Shown: positions 1 to 8,941, counted from the first letter of the stretch. The stretch: 64,000 nt of DNA from Bradyrhizobium erythrophlei (GCF_900129505.1 NZ_LT670818.1:8589001-8653000), one strand, 5' to 3'. The notes: generated by a model not told the origin, from the sequence alone. Numbers and translations are program-made.

Positions 1-642
1 GAAGATGGCCCAGGTGAGAATCGGAAGACCCAGCAGTTCGCGCGGCAGTATCTGAACGGGGCTTCGAACCGCGAGAGCGACATTGACAGCGGCATTCGCC
101 AGATCCAAAGCGATCTCGCCGCCTGAATTGCCGAATCCGACAACCAGCACACGTTTGCCCGCATAGGGCGCGGGATTGCGATAGTCGCTGCTGTGGACGA
201 CGGCGCCTCGATAAAGCTCAGAACCCGGCCACGACGGACGATACGGCGCGTCGGCTATCCCGGTCGCGACGACCACAACGGAGGCGGAGGTCGTGCCTCG
301 ATCCGCATCCAAGCACCATTGTGCGCCATCGCGCCGGATGCGCGACACCGTCGTGTTGAAAACCGGCCTGATATCAAAGCGTGCGGCGTAGGTTTCGAGA
401 TACTGGACGAGGTGTTCGCGAGATGGATAGGTCGGAAAAGCATTCGGCATCGGCATGCCGGGCAGGCCCGAATGATTGCGGTCGGTGTGAAGGTGAAGCC
501 GATCGTAATGGCGTCGCCACACCGCGCCGACGCCATCAGCCTTCTCCAGCACCGTGGCCTTGAGCCCCACGGCCTGCATCGTCGCGGCACATGCCAGCCC
601 CGCAGGACCGGCACCCACGATGATCGCGTCGATATCCGGCAA
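1..642 (-). CDS. Flavin-containing monooxygenase-like oxidoreductase (3' end off window)
   Basis: The visible 214 codons carry an N-terminal FAD Rossmann motif GAGPAG at about residues 10-15 and a second, NAD(P)H-type motif GFGNSGGE near residue 167. Between them lies GAVVHSSDYRN, which matches the family-identifying stretch of flavin-containing monooxygenases (G-x3-HS-x2-Y). The protein should therefore use FAD and NADPH to oxygenate a small nucleophilic substrate; the substrate is not evident. I chose a TTG start at 642 because a strong GGAGGG lies five bases before it. An in-frame GTG at 678, overlapping the end of the upstream gene, is the alternative. It is the last visible gene of the liv operon read from 6572, 23 bp after the MetE-like gene. 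The C-terminus lies outside the window. Confidence 0.8.
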   Translation of the reverse strand, partial: MPDIDAIIVGAGPAGLACAATMQAVGLKATVLEKADGVGAVWRRHYDRLHLHTDRNHSGLPGMPMPNAFPTYPSREHLVQYLETYAARFDIRPVFNTTVSRIRRDGAQWCLDADRGTTSASVVVVATGIADAPYRPSWPGSELYRGAVVHSSDYRNPAPYAGKRVLVVGFGNSGGEIALDLANAAVNVALAVRSPVQILPRELLGLPILTWAIF

Positions 643-665
643 TCGTCCCTCCGCGGGGAATTTAT

Positions 666-1784
666 CTACTTCCCCCACACCTCGTTGGCGACATCGACGG
701 CGAGCTTCAGCTTCGCCCATTGTTCTTCCTCGGTGAGCAGATTGCCCTCTTCGGTCGAGGCGAAGCCGCATTGCGGGGACACCGCGAGCTGGTCGAGCGG
801 CGCGTATTTGGAGGCTTCCTCCAGCCGGCGCTTGATGTCGTCCTTTTTCTCGAGCTCGCCGCTTTTCGAGGTGATGACGCCGACCACCACGATCTTGTTG
901 CCCTTCGGCAGAAACCGCAGCGGCTCGAAACCGCCGGCGCGCTCGGAATCATATTCGAGGAAATAGCCGTCATAGTTGGTTCCGGCCAGCATGGTCTCCG
1001 CCACCGGCTCGTAGCCGCCGGACGAAATCCAGGTCGAGCGGAAATTGCCGCGGCAGACATGGGTGGTGATGGTCATGTCGGCCGGTCGCTCGGCGATCGC
1101 ATAATTGATCACGCGCGCGTAGATCTCCTGCAGGCCGTCGGGATTGTCGCCGCGGTCCTGCGCCTTTTTCAGCTCGTCCTGCGAGCAGAGATAGGCCCAC
1201 ACCGTGTCGTCGAACTGCAGATATCGGCAGCCGGCGTCGTAGAAGGCCTTCACCGCCTTGCGATAGGTCTTGGCGAGATCCTCGTAGAACACGTCCAGAT
1301 CAGGATAGACCTGCTTCGAGATCGCCCTGCGCCCGCCGCGGAAATGCAGCACCGCCGGCGACGGGATCGTCATCTTCGGCATGACATGGGCGACGTCGCA
1401 GTGCTTTTTCAGGAATTTGAAATGGTCGAGCATCGGGTGGTCGTCGGGAAAATCGAGCTTGCCGATCACCCGCACCGCGTCGTGCCGAGTCTGGACGCCC
1501 GCGAACTGGATGCCCTCATCGGGGTGAAACAGCTCGCAGCCCGTCAATTTGGCCAGGAAATCAAAATGCCACCAGGAGCGACGGAATTCGCCGTCGGTCG
1601 CGAGCTTGAGCCCGATCGAGGCCTGCTTGTGCACGACCTTCTCGATTTCCATGTCCTCGATCTTGCGCAGGTCTTCGGCCGAAATCTCGCTTTTCTCCAG
1701 CCTGGCGCGCGCCTCCTTGATTTTCGGCGGCCGCAGCAGGCTGCCGACCTCGTCGGCGCGGAAGGGGGCTTTTGTTCTTTGCAT
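666..1784 (-). CDS. MetE C-terminal-domain-like cobalamin-independent methyltransferase
   Basis: This 372-aa protein matches the stand-alone C-terminal barrel of cobalamin-independent methionine synthase (YxjG/YxjH-like), which is half the length of full MetE. Visible family signatures are RADEVGSLLRP at the N-terminus, a zinc-site HVCRGN near residue 242, EYDSERAGGFEPL further on, and the second cysteine in SPQCGFAS near residue 339. This is the usual His/Cys/Glu/Cys zinc arrangement that activates a thiol for methyl transfer. The folate-binding N-terminal half of MetE is absent, so the methyl donor and thiol acceptor are uncertain. It lies 72 bp after livF on the same strand and is probably in the liv operon, so the imported solute may be linked to one-carbon or sulfur metabolism (inference). 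Confidence 0.85.
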   Translation of the reverse strand: MQRTKAPFRADEVGSLLRPPKIKEARARLEKSEISAEDLRKIEDMEIEKVVHKQASIGLKLATDGEFRRSWWHFDFLAKLTGCELFHPDEGIQFAGVQTRHDAVRVIGKLDFPDDHPMLDHFKFLKKHCDVAHVMPKMTIPSPAVLHFRGGRRAISKQVYPDLDVFYEDLAKTYRKAVKAFYDAGCRYLQFDDTVWAYLCSQDELKKAQDRGDNPDGLQEIYARVINYAIAERPADMTITTHVCRGNFRSTWISSGGYEPVAETMLAGTNYDGYFLEYDSERAGGFEPLRFLPKGNKIVVVGVITSKSGELEKKDDIKRRLEEASKYAPLDQLAVSPQCGFASTEEGNLLTEEEQWAKLKLAVDVANEVWGK

Positions 1785-1856
1785 GGTCTTCTCTCCCGGA
1801 ATTTAGGCGTTCTCAAGCGGTACCGGTTCGCGTGACGAAAACGCGTTAAGATGGAA

Positions 1857-2573
1857 TTAATGTGCCGCTGCCCCCGAGACGCCGAGAAAGCGCTCGAGCA
1901 CCGCGGGATCGGCTTTCAGCGCGGAACTTGCCGCGTCATGGACGATCGTGCCGCGCTCCAATATCACAACGCGGTCGGCCAGCCCTAGAATCTTTTGGGC
2001 ATTCTGCTCGACGATGATGGAGCAGATGCCGCCCGAGCGGGTAATCGTGCCGAGCGCCCGGAGCAGCTCCTCGACGATGATCGGAGCCAGCCCCTCGGTC
2101 GGCTCGTCCAGCAGCAGGACCTGCGGATTGAGCGTCAGCGCGCGGCCGATCGCCAGCATCTGCTGCTCGCCGCCGGAAAGCTGGTTGCCGAAATTGTTGC
2201 GCCGCTCCTTCAGCCGCGGGAACATCTCGTAGACCTTGGCCACCGTCCACGGCCCCGGCTGCGCCACCGCGGTCATGTTCTCTTCGACCGTCAGCGACTT
2301 GAAGATATTGCGCTCCTGCGGCACCCAGCCGATGCCGGCCCGCGCCCGCTGGTCCGGCCGCATGCCCGTGATGTCCCGCCCGCCAAGGGTAACACTGCCG
2401 CCGAAACGCCGGGTGACACCCACGATCGAATTGATCAGCGTGGTCTTGCCGGTGCCGTTGCGGCCCAACAGCGCCAGCACCTGGCTTTCGGGCAGGCGCA
2501 GCGACATGCTCGGCAATACCACCGCCTGGCCGTAGCCGGCGCGCAAATTCTCGATGCAAAGCAGATCAGACAT
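1857..2573 (-). CDS. livF: Branched-chain amino acid-type ABC transporter ATPase, LivF family (operon A)
   Basis: A 238-aa ABC ATPase. Walker A is GRNGTGKTT, the signature is LSGGEQQ and Walker B is VLLLDEPTEGL, with a switch histidine region following. The short length and EGLAPIIVEEL are typical of LivF, which pairs with LivG to power a LivHM permease. The reading frame continues upstream, but I place the start at ATG 2573, giving MSDLLCIENLRAGYG. This overlaps livG by 8 bp and fits the family's usual length. It probably works with the other operon A transport genes; the substrate is unknown. Confidence 0.93.
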   Translation of the reverse strand: MSDLLCIENLRAGYGQAVVLPSMSLRLPESQVLALLGRNGTGKTTLINSIVGVTRRFGGSVTLGGRDITGMRPDQRARAGIGWVPQERNIFKSLTVEENMTAVAQPGPWTVAKVYEMFPRLKERRNNFGNQLSGGEQQMLAIGRALTLNPQVLLLDEPTEGLAPIIVEELLRALGTITRSGGICSIIVEQNAQKILGLADRVVILERGTIVHDAASSALKADPAVLERFLGVSGAAAH

Positions 2574-3318
2574 CGGCGGCCTCGCCGAGATAGACCGCCT
2601 TGACCTGCGGATCGCGCGCCACCTCGTCCGGCGGACCCTCGACCAGGAGCGCACCAGAGACCAGGACCGAAATGCGGTCGGCGAACGAGAACACCAGATC
2701 CATGTCGTGCTCGATCAGGAGCACGGTAACGTCGCGCGGCAGCGAAGCCACCGCGGAGAGGATATCGTGGCGCTCGCTTTCGGGAACGCCGGCGGCGGGT
2801 TCGTCCAGCAGCAGCACGCGCGGCTTGGCGGCGATCGCAACCGCGATCTCCAGCAGGCGCTGCTTGCCGTAGGGCAACGTCGCGGTGAGATCGTTCATGA
2901 CGTCGAGCAGATGGAAGCGCGCGAGATTTTCGGCGATCTCGGCATTGACGTCGTCGCGGGTGCCCATGCGCCGCCACCAGTCGCCGCCGCGGCCGAGTCG
3001 TTCCGATACCGCAAGCCCGATGGTCTCCAGCGGCGTGAGGTCAGCGTAAAGCTGGTTGATCTGGAAGGTGCGCGACAGTCCGCGCAGCACGCGGGTGTGC
3101 ACGGGCAGATCGGTGATGTCGTTGCCTTCCAGCAGGATGCGGCCGCCATCGGGCCTGAGCACGCCGGTCAACAGGTTGATGACGGTGGTCTTCCCGGCGC
3201 CGTTCGGGCCGATCAAGGCGTGGCGGGCGCCCTGCTCGATCCTGAGCGAAAGGTCGCGCGTGACCTTGAGGCCGCCGAAATGCTTTTCCAGCCCCCTTGT
3301 TTCCAGCGCGACCGTCAT
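2566..3318 (-). CDS. livG: Branched-chain amino acid-type ABC transporter ATPase, LivG family (operon A)
   Basis: A 250-aa ATPase with Walker A GPNGAGKTT, the divergent LivG signature LPYGKQRLLEIA, Walker B VLLLDEPAAG, and the switch region LLIEHDMDLVF. These mark it as the LivG partner of a HAAT-type importer. The ATG at 3318 overlaps the stop of livM in an ATGA junction, which argues against the longer upstream frame and implies translational coupling. It acts at the cytoplasmic face of the inner membrane with LivF. Confidence 0.93.
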   Translation of the reverse strand: MTVALETRGLEKHFGGLKVTRDLSLRIEQGARHALIGPNGAGKTTVINLLTGVLRPDGGRILLEGNDITDLPVHTRVLRGLSRTFQINQLYADLTPLETIGLAVSERLGRGGDWWRRMGTRDDVNAEIAENLARFHLLDVMNDLTATLPYGKQRLLEIAVAIAAKPRVLLLDEPAAGVPESERHDILSAVASLPRDVTVLLIEHDMDLVFSFADRISVLVSGALLVEGPPDEVARDPQVKAVYLGEAADV

Positions 3319-4346
3319 GGCGTTTCGCTCTCGGGAATGACGACGCTCGCCTTGCGGCCGCCGAGTTGCCGGATCACCAGGTTCGGCAGCCACAACACCC
3401 AGCGATGCATGCGCTGGCGGCCGACCAGCACGATCGCGACCAGCACGAGGCCGATCCAGAACTGCCAGTATTGCGGCGTGATGGTCGAAAACACTTCCTG
3501 CAGCATCTTGAACACCACCGCGCCGATCAGCCCGCCGTAGAGATAGCCGGTGCCGCCGATCACCAGCACCAGCATCAGGTCGGCCGAGCGCTCGAACGAG
3601 AACACATCGAGCGACGCCAGCTGGGTGCTCTGGGTGAACAGCGCGCCGGCAATCCCGGCGTAGAATGCCGCGATCGTATAGATCGCGATCAGCCGCTTGT
3701 TGACGGGGATGCCGATTGCGGCCGCCCGCAGCGGATTGTTCCGGATGGCGCGCAGCGACAGGCCGAACGGCGAGTGCACGATCCGCCGCGCCAGCAAAAA
3801 CAGCAGGAACAGCACGCCAAGGCAGTAGAAGAAGCCGACCTTGCCGAACATGTCGAACGCGAACAGGCCGAGGATCGGCTGCATCTCGATGCCCTGCAGC
3901 CCGTCGGTGCCGCCGGTGATATCGGAAAAGCGTTCCGCCAGCGCCTCCAGCAGCAGCGCGATCCCGAGCGTCACCATCAGCCGGGTGAGGTCGGCGCCCC
4001 GGATCACCAGGAAGCTTGTGACGAAGCCGAGCACCATCGCGACCAGGCCGGCCGCGATCAGTGCCAGCACGGGCTCGGTGATGACACCGTGCAGGGCCAA
4101 CAGCCCCGCGGAATAGGCGCCGACGCCGAAGAACGCGGCATGGCCGAGCGACACGATCCCGGCATAGCCCAGGATCAGGTCGAGCGAGAGCGCGAACAAG
4201 GCCAGCCGCACGATATCGGTCATGATCAGGTAGCGCGACGGAAACAAAAAGGCGCAGGCGAGCGCGAGAACCCAGAACGCGATCTCGCTCCAGTGCCAGC
4301 GCGCGTGCGCCCTGGCGTGATATCCGAGGTCGGCTTGCGCGGTCAT
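3315..4346 (-). CDS. livM: Branched-chain amino acid-type ABC permease, LivM family (operon A)
   Basis: A 343-aa polytopic inner-membrane protein with many hydrophobic segments. It contains the LivM hallmarks YAGIVSLGHAAFFGVGAY near residues 60-75 and RAIRNNPLRAAAIGI in the cytoplasmic coupling loop, which contacts the ATPases. It overlaps livG by four bases and follows livH by ten. It forms the translocation channel together with LivH. Confidence 0.93.
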   Translation of the reverse strand: MTAQADLGYHARAHARWHWSEIAFWVLALACAFLFPSRYLIMTDIVRLALFALSLDLILGYAGIVSLGHAAFFGVGAYSAGLLALHGVITEPVLALIAAGLVAMVLGFVTSFLVIRGADLTRLMVTLGIALLLEALAERFSDITGGTDGLQGIEMQPILGLFAFDMFGKVGFFYCLGVLFLLFLLARRIVHSPFGLSLRAIRNNPLRAAAIGIPVNKRLIAIYTIAAFYAGIAGALFTQSTQLASLDVFSFERSADLMLVLVIGGTGYLYGGLIGAVVFKMLQEVFSTITPQYWQFWIGLVLVAIVLVGRQRMHRWVLWLPNLVIRQLGGRKASVVIPESETP

Positions 4347-4356
4347 GGCACTGGGC

Positions 4357-5226
4357 TCAACGGGTCGCGGTGCGGCCGAACAGGCCGTTCGGACGCCAGA
4401 TCAGGATCACGATCATGATGGTGTAGATCACGAACGGTCCGATTTTCGGCACGTAATATTTGCCGGCGACGTCGCCGATGCCAAGCAGCAGCGAAGCCAG
4501 AAACGGGCCGGTGATGCTGGAGGAGCCGCCGACCGTCACCACGATCAGAAAGTAGATCATGAACTTCAGCGGAAAATACGGATCGAGCCCCAAAATCTCC
4601 GCGCTCAACGCGCCGCCGAGGCCGGCGAGGCCGCAGCCGAACGCGAAGGTGAGCGCAAATACCTGCGGCACATTGATGCCGAGGCCAGAAGCGGCGCGCG
4701 GGTCGTCGACCGCGGCCCGCAAGCGGCTGCCGAACCGCGTGCGCGCCAGAACCAGTTGCAGGCAAGCGGTCAACAGGCCGCAGATCACGACGATCATCAG
4801 CCGGTAGCGGCCAATGCCGACGCCGAAGAAATCGATCTGCCCTTCGAGGGCTTGCGGAATCCTGATGAAGACCCGCGACGAACCCATGATGTAATCGACC
4901 GCCGCCACCGACATGAAGACGAGGCCGACAGAAAACAGCACCTGATCGAGATGGCTGCGGGCGTAGAGGTGACGATACAGCGACCGCTCCAGCACCGCCC
5001 CGATCAGCGCGCTCGCCACGAAGGCGAGCGGAAGCGCCGCGAAAAACGGCCAGCCGGACTGGTTGACCAGCACCGCACAGACATAGCCGCCCGTCATGGC
5101 GAAGGCGCCGTGGGCGAGATTGACGAAATTCATCAGCCCGAGCGTGACCGCAAGCCCGCAGGCGAGCACGAACAGCAGCATGCCGTAGGCGACGCCGTCG
5201 AACAGGTTGGTGAGCAGCGATGTCAT
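4357..5226 (-). CDS. livH: Branched-chain amino acid-type ABC permease, LivH family (operon A)
   Basis: A 289-aa polytopic membrane protein. The N-terminus has LFDGVAYGMLLFVLACGLAV and the LivH motif NLAHGAFAMTGGYV. The coupling-loop sequence DDPRAASGLGINV lies in the second half. The length is normal for LivH. It is separated from livK by about 165 bp that hold two palindromic repeats, so part of the message may be processed or terminated there. Confidence 0.93.
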   Translation of the reverse strand: MTSLLTNLFDGVAYGMLLFVLACGLAVTLGLMNFVNLAHGAFAMTGGYVCAVLVNQSGWPFFAALPLAFVASALIGAVLERSLYRHLYARSHLDQVLFSVGLVFMSVAAVDYIMGSSRVFIRIPQALEGQIDFFGVGIGRYRLMIVVICGLLTACLQLVLARTRFGSRLRAAVDDPRAASGLGINVPQVFALTFAFGCGLAGLGGALSAEILGLDPYFPLKFMIYFLIVVTVGGSSSITGPFLASLLLGIGDVAGKYYVPKIGPFVIYTIMIVILIWRPNGLFGRTATR

Positions 5227-5249
5227 TTAATTTACACTCGTCATTCTAA

Positions 5250-5346
5250 GATGTGCAATTGCACATCAGAGGCAGCGCGATAGCGCTGAACCCGGAATCT
5301 TGCGCAACAATATCGGGATTCTCCGATGTGCAATTGCACATCGGAG
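5250..5346. repeat. Pair of identical palindromes in the livK-livH gap
   Basis: The 18-bp perfect palindrome GATGTGCAATTGCACATC occurs at 5250-5267 and again at 5325-5342. The second copy extends to a 26-bp perfect palindrome at 5321-5346. Nearby text (CCCGGAATC, CCCCGGAATGACG) resembles the dispersed intergenic repeats common in Bradyrhizobium-type genomes. In the RNA each copy would form a hairpin between livK and livH, where it could stabilise the upstream livK message or reduce read-through; that role is inferred. Confidence 0.75.
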
Positions 5347-5390
5347 TTCGCTGGCTTCGCCAGCGCCCCGGAATGACGCCGAAGCCGGCG

Positions 5391-6572
5391 TCACTTCTTC
5401 GTCTTGCCGGCATCCTTGACGGCCTCGAAGGTCGCGAATTCGACGTTGTAGAGTTCGCCGTCGACCTTCTCGACCTTGCGGATATAGATGTTCTGCACGA
5501 TGTCGCGGGTTTCCGGATCGATCGAGATCGGGCCGCGCGGGCTTTCCCACTTCATGCCCTTCATGGCTTCGATCAGCGCATCGCCGTCGGTCTTGCCGCC
5601 GGTCTTTTGCAGCGCTGCGTAGATCAGGTGGATGCCGTCATAGCCGCTCACCGCCATGAAGCCGGGACGCGAACCAAACGCCTTCTTGTAGGCGGCGACG
5701 AATTCCTTGTTCATCGCCGACGGATGAGCCGCCGAATACAGATGCGCGGTGACGGTGCCGAGCGCGGCGTCGCCCATGCCGTTGAGGAGATCGTCGTCCA
5801 TCACGTCGCCGGGGCCGATCACCTTGATGCCGGCCTTGTCGAGCCCGCGCTCGGCATATTGCTTCATGAAGTTGCCGCCCTGCCCCGCCGGCACGAACAC
5901 GAACATGGCGTCGGGCTTGGCATCCTTCATCCGCTGCAGGAACGGCGCGAAGTCGGGATTGGCCAGGGGAACCTTGACCTCCTCGACGATCTCACCGCCG
6001 CCGGCCGTAAAATTCTGCTTAAAGAAATTCAGCGCGTCGTTGCCCGGAGCGTAGTCCGAGGTCAGGGTCGCGACCTTCTTGATGCCGTTCTTGACCGCCC
6101 AGTCGCCGATGATGGTGGAGGATTGCGCCAGCGTAAAGCTGGTGCGCACGATATAGGGCGAACGCTCGGTGATGATCGAGGTGCCCGCCGCCATCACGAT
6201 TTCCGGGATCTTGGCCTGCGTCGCCAGCGGCGCCGCGGCCAGTGCGGCCGGCGTCACGCCGAAGCCGGCGATGAAATTGACCTTGTCGTTGACGATCAGT
6301 TCCTGCGCGAGGCGCTTGGTGTTGTCGGGAACCGCCGCGTCGTCCTTGAGGATGATCTCGATCTTCTTGCCGGCGACGGTGTCGCCCTTCTGCTGCATGT
6401 ACAGCTTGATCGCATTGTCGATCTGCTTGCCGGTCGATGCCTGGCCGCCGGTCATCGGCAGGATCAGGCCGATCTTCACCGTCTCCTGCGCCTGGGCAGG
6501 TGCCAACGCGGCTAGTCCCGCGGTCGCAACGCCGGCTGCGGCCAACGACAACATCTTGGTGCGAATGAACAT
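5391..6572 (-). CDS. livK: ABC transporter periplasmic substrate-binding protein, LivK-like (operon A)
   Basis: A 393-aa periplasmic binding protein of the Leu/Ile/Val family. A classic signal peptide ends at APAQAQ-ETVKIG near residue 29, followed by the fold's first strand GLILPMTGGQAS. Conserved features include GKKIEIILKDDA and late YDGIHLIYAAL. The ATG at 6572 is preceded by an AAGGAGG ribosome site; the frame continues upstream but without such a site. It is the first gene of operon A, so the promoter should lie in 6573-6924. The ligand cannot be told from sequence; linkage to a methyltransferase and a monooxygenase makes a non-amino-acid ligand possible. Confidence 0.9.
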   Translation of the reverse strand: MFIRTKMLSLAAAGVATAGLAALAPAQAQETVKIGLILPMTGGQASTGKQIDNAIKLYMQQKGDTVAGKKIEIILKDDAAVPDNTKRLAQELIVNDKVNFIAGFGVTPAALAAAPLATQAKIPEIVMAAGTSIITERSPYIVRTSFTLAQSSTIIGDWAVKNGIKKVATLTSDYAPGNDALNFFKQNFTAGGGEIVEEVKVPLANPDFAPFLQRMKDAKPDAMFVFVPAGQGGNFMKQYAERGLDKAGIKVIGPGDVMDDDLLNGMGDAALGTVTAHLYSAAHPSAMNKEFVAAYKKAFGSRPGFMAVSGYDGIHLIYAALQKTGGKTDGDALIEAMKGMKWESPRGPISIDPETRDIVQNIYIRKVEKVDGELYNVEFATFEAVKDAGKTKK

Positions 6573-6924
6573 GAACGCTCCTCCTTGATCGGTTTCGTAG
6601 TTTGAACCGAGTCCCCGGCCCTGCCGTACCATACCCCGGATTCCCGAGCCATGTGCCGGCGCGGCATGACGTCTTATATCGGCGCGGCATGGCGTCTGAA
6701 GCGCGCGGCGATGTCAATCACGACAAAGGGCGGCCATCTCCCCGGCTCCTTTGCCGGGCTGCACACCCGCCGCAGGTCTCCAGCGGCAATCCGGGAGCAA
6801 TTCCAGGTACAATAATACCTGATATAACGAATAAGATAATTTGCGCGCCCCCACCGGTCTTCTATGAAAGCAGGAGGCACGAACGATTCGAAACCGGCAT
6901 TGCGCCCGGGATGAGCGGGCTTGA
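6573..6924. other. Intergenic region between divergent livK and epimerase-like genes
   Basis: This 352-bp gap separates two divergent genes and must hold both promoters. I see no credible gene in it. It is relatively A/T-rich near 6810-6845. Its only clear structure is the CAGGTA-N6-TACCTG inverted repeat listed separately. Confidence 0.6.
6804..6821. promoter_or_regulatory. Inverted repeat CAGGTA-N6-TACCTG, candidate operator
   Basis: The two perfect 6-bp arms are separated by CAATAA in an A/T-rich stretch between divergently transcribed genes. This is the geometry of a homodimer binding site. No regulator gene is adjacent, so the assignment rests on symmetry and position alone. Confidence 0.3.
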
Positions 6925-7794
6925 GTGGACGCGAAAATAGAGACTGAGCCGGGGAGCAGCCTGGTCATAGGCGGTACCGGGCTCGTCGGCGGCTACATCG
7001 TCGAGCACCTCGTGCGCCGCGGCGAGCGTCCGCAGGTATTGTCGCGGTCGCAGCGGGACGGACCGGGCATCCACTGGTGTCGCGGCGACCTCACCCAGCC
7101 TGATCCGCTGACGCTGCCGCCATTTGCCACCCTCTACTGCACCGCCGACGCCATCCTGCTGGCGGACAGGCTGCCGCGGCTTTTCAGCCCGCCCTTAAAA
7201 CGGGTGGTCGTCTTCAGTTCGACCAGCGTCCTGACCAAGCAGGATACGGAAGTGGCGTCCGAACAGGAGACGATCAGAAAACTCACCGACGCCGAGCGAA
7301 GGATCGCCGCGGCATGTGAACAGCAAAACGTCGGCTGGACGATCTTGCGCCCGACCCTGATCTACTCGGAAGGCCGCGACACCAACATCACGCCGTTGTC
7401 GCGGCTGATCCGCCGGTTTGGCTTCATGCCGCTGGTCGGCGGAGCATCCGGCCTGCGGCAACCGGTGCATGCGGAAGATCTGGCGATCGGCGCCATCGCC
7501 GCGGCATCGAGTCCCGCGGCCGTCAACAAGACCTACGCTCTCCCTGGTGGAGGGGAGACGCTCACCTACCGCGAGATGATCGGCCGGATTTTCGACGGAC
7601 TGCGGCTGCCACGCCGCACCGTCTCGGTGCCGCCTTTGCTGTGGAGAGCCGCCTTTGGCCTGGCGAAGCCGCTTTTTCCCGGCGCGAATGTGGCGATGGG
7701 CATCCGCATGATGAAGGACATGACGTTCGATTCCACCCCGGCCATTGAGGACTTCGGCTGGAATCCGAGGAAGTTCAATCCCGTATTCGACTAG
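6925..7794 (+). CDS. NAD(P)-binding epimerase/dehydratase-like protein
   Basis: A 289-aa atypical short-chain dehydrogenase/epimerase relative. The nucleotide-binding motif GGTGLVGG lies at residues 16-23. VVVFSSTSVL follows the fourth strand, and VGWTILRPTLIYSEGRD is the usual segment after the substrate region. No canonical YxxxK pair is visible, so it may bind a dinucleotide without classic dehydrogenase chemistry, as NmrA- or NDUFA9-like proteins do. I used the GTG start at 6925. It is monocistronic, with a possible hairpin terminator at 7820-7858. The substrate is unknown. Confidence 0.75.
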   Translation: MDAKIETEPGSSLVIGGTGLVGGYIVEHLVRRGERPQVLSRSQRDGPGIHWCRGDLTQPDPLTLPPFATLYCTADAILLADRLPRLFSPPLKRVVVFSSTSVLTKQDTEVASEQETIRKLTDAERRIAAACEQQNVGWTILRPTLIYSEGRDTNITPLSRLIRRFGFMPLVGGASGLRQPVHAEDLAIGAIAAASSPAAVNKTYALPGGGETLTYREMIGRIFDGLRLPRRTVSVPPLLWRAAFGLAKPLFPGANVAMGIRMMKDMTFDSTPAIEDFGWNPRKFNPVFD

Positions 7795-7819
7795 ACTAGT
7801 GGCGTGAATCCATAAATCT

Positions 7820-7858
7820 GCCGGGCGGACCGCTCGCCAAGGTCCGCTATGCCCCGGC
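7820..7858. terminator. Hairpin between convergent genes, possible terminator
   Basis: GCGGACC (7825-7831) pairs with GGTCCGC (7841-7847), and an outer GCCGG/CCGGC pair extends the stem. It sits between the stop of the epimerase-like gene and the convergent HupE-like gene. There is no long T run, so intrinsic termination is only a possibility. Confidence 0.35.
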
Positions 7859-7922
7859 GGGCGGCAGCAGCCTCCCCAGTTGGTGCGCGCGCATCCGGTC
7901 GTTGCGTGTTACGGCAGCGTCC

Positions 7923-8930
7923 TCATGCCCAAAATCCTGCCAGCCGTTCAACGAACCAGAACGCTGCCACGACGCCGACCCCATAGGCCGTGACGGTCCG
8001 CAACCGAAATTCGATGATCCTGGGGATTCGAAATTGCTTGGCTAGCTGCATCACGCCGAGAACGGCGGCGATGAAAGCAAGCTGTCCCACCTCGACGCCG
8101 ATGTTGAAGGCGAGCAGCGCAAGTGGGACGTCGCCTTGTGGAAGACCGATATCGATCAATGCGCTGGCGAAACCGAGGCCGTGCAGAAGACCGAATGAAA
8201 AAGCCACCGCCCATGGCCAGGTGGCGGTCAAGCTGGGCTCCCCCCGCTGCCGCCGCAGGATCTCGCTCGCCAGAAGCAGAATGCTCAGCGCAATGCACGC
8301 TTCGACCGGCGGCCCCGGCACATGGATGACGCCCAAGGTCGCAAGCGAGAGCGTGATCGAATGTGCGAGGGTGAAGCCCGTCACCGTCAACAACAGCATC
8401 CGCGTGTTGCGCACGATGAGGATAAGCCCGAGCACGAACAGAAGATGGTCGAACCCGAACAGGATGTGCTCGATACCGTGCGACAGATAGGCGCCGGCGA
8501 CCGCGAGAGGCCCGAGCGACGTCGCGATGTCGACCCACGGCTGCGACGGCCGCACCAGCGTAGTCGAATGCGTGCCATCCAGCATCTGCACGCGCACCAG
8601 AACATCCGTGACCGTTGCCTGAAGCCCCACGAACTCAATGCGCTTCCCCGCCAGTCCCTGGGCGCCCACGTCGATCACTTGGCGTTCGACAAGGGAATCT
8701 GAGAGCTCTTGCGCGCCAGGCGCGACGACATCGCGAACTTCGTCCGGGAGCCGCAGCACTACCGGCAGGCGCATGCCGGCAAGCACTGGCGTTCGCCAAA
8801 GCAGCTGGTAGCGGCCGGGCCCGACTTCATCGATCTGCAGATAGGCCGGCCGGACCTCGTGAGCGTGCGCGAGCGTCATCGGCACCATCAGCAGACCGAC
8901 CCACGCGACCTGGAGCCACCGCCATTGCAT
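7923..8930 (-). CDS. HupE/UreJ-type membrane protein with N-terminal exported domain
   Basis: This 335-aa protein starts with a signal peptide (LLMVPMTLAHAHEVRP, cleavage near residue 22). A soluble region of about 140 residues follows, then a C-terminal bundle of about six membrane helices. The helical part carries HGIEHILFGFDHLLFVLGL and later GLLHGLGFASAL, the histidine-rich motifs of the HupE/UreJ_2 family, whose better-known members are linked to nickel or cobalt handling. I set the start at ATG 8930, 11 bp after the preceding gene; the open frame extends further but lacks a signal peptide there. It is last in a four-gene block with a PpiC isomerase, a 377-aa unknown and a DUF3604 enzyme, and may help metal delivery to that enzyme (inference). 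Confidence 0.85.
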   Translation of the reverse strand: MQWRWLQVAWVGLLMVPMTLAHAHEVRPAYLQIDEVGPGRYQLLWRTPVLAGMRLPVVLRLPDEVRDVVAPGAQELSDSLVERQVIDVGAQGLAGKRIEFVGLQATVTDVLVRVQMLDGTHSTTLVRPSQPWVDIATSLGPLAVAGAYLSHGIEHILFGFDHLLFVLGLILIVRNTRMLLLTVTGFTLAHSITLSLATLGVIHVPGPPVEACIALSILLLASEILRRQRGEPSLTATWPWAVAFSFGLLHGLGFASALIDIGLPQGDVPLALLAFNIGVEVGQLAFIAAVLGVMQLAKQFRIPRIIEFRLRTVTAYGVGVVAAFWFVERLAGFWA

Positions 8931-8941
8931 CGATCGCGCCC

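Noticed and set aside
1785..1856. SAM or cobalamin riboswitch upstream of the MetE-like gene
   Set aside because: Only 72 bp separate it from livF on the same strand, too short for these riboswitches, and no conserved box was seen.
3297..4418. 373-codon plus-strand open frame opposite livM
   Set aside because: Gln/His/Asp-rich low-complexity shadow of a membrane protein gene.
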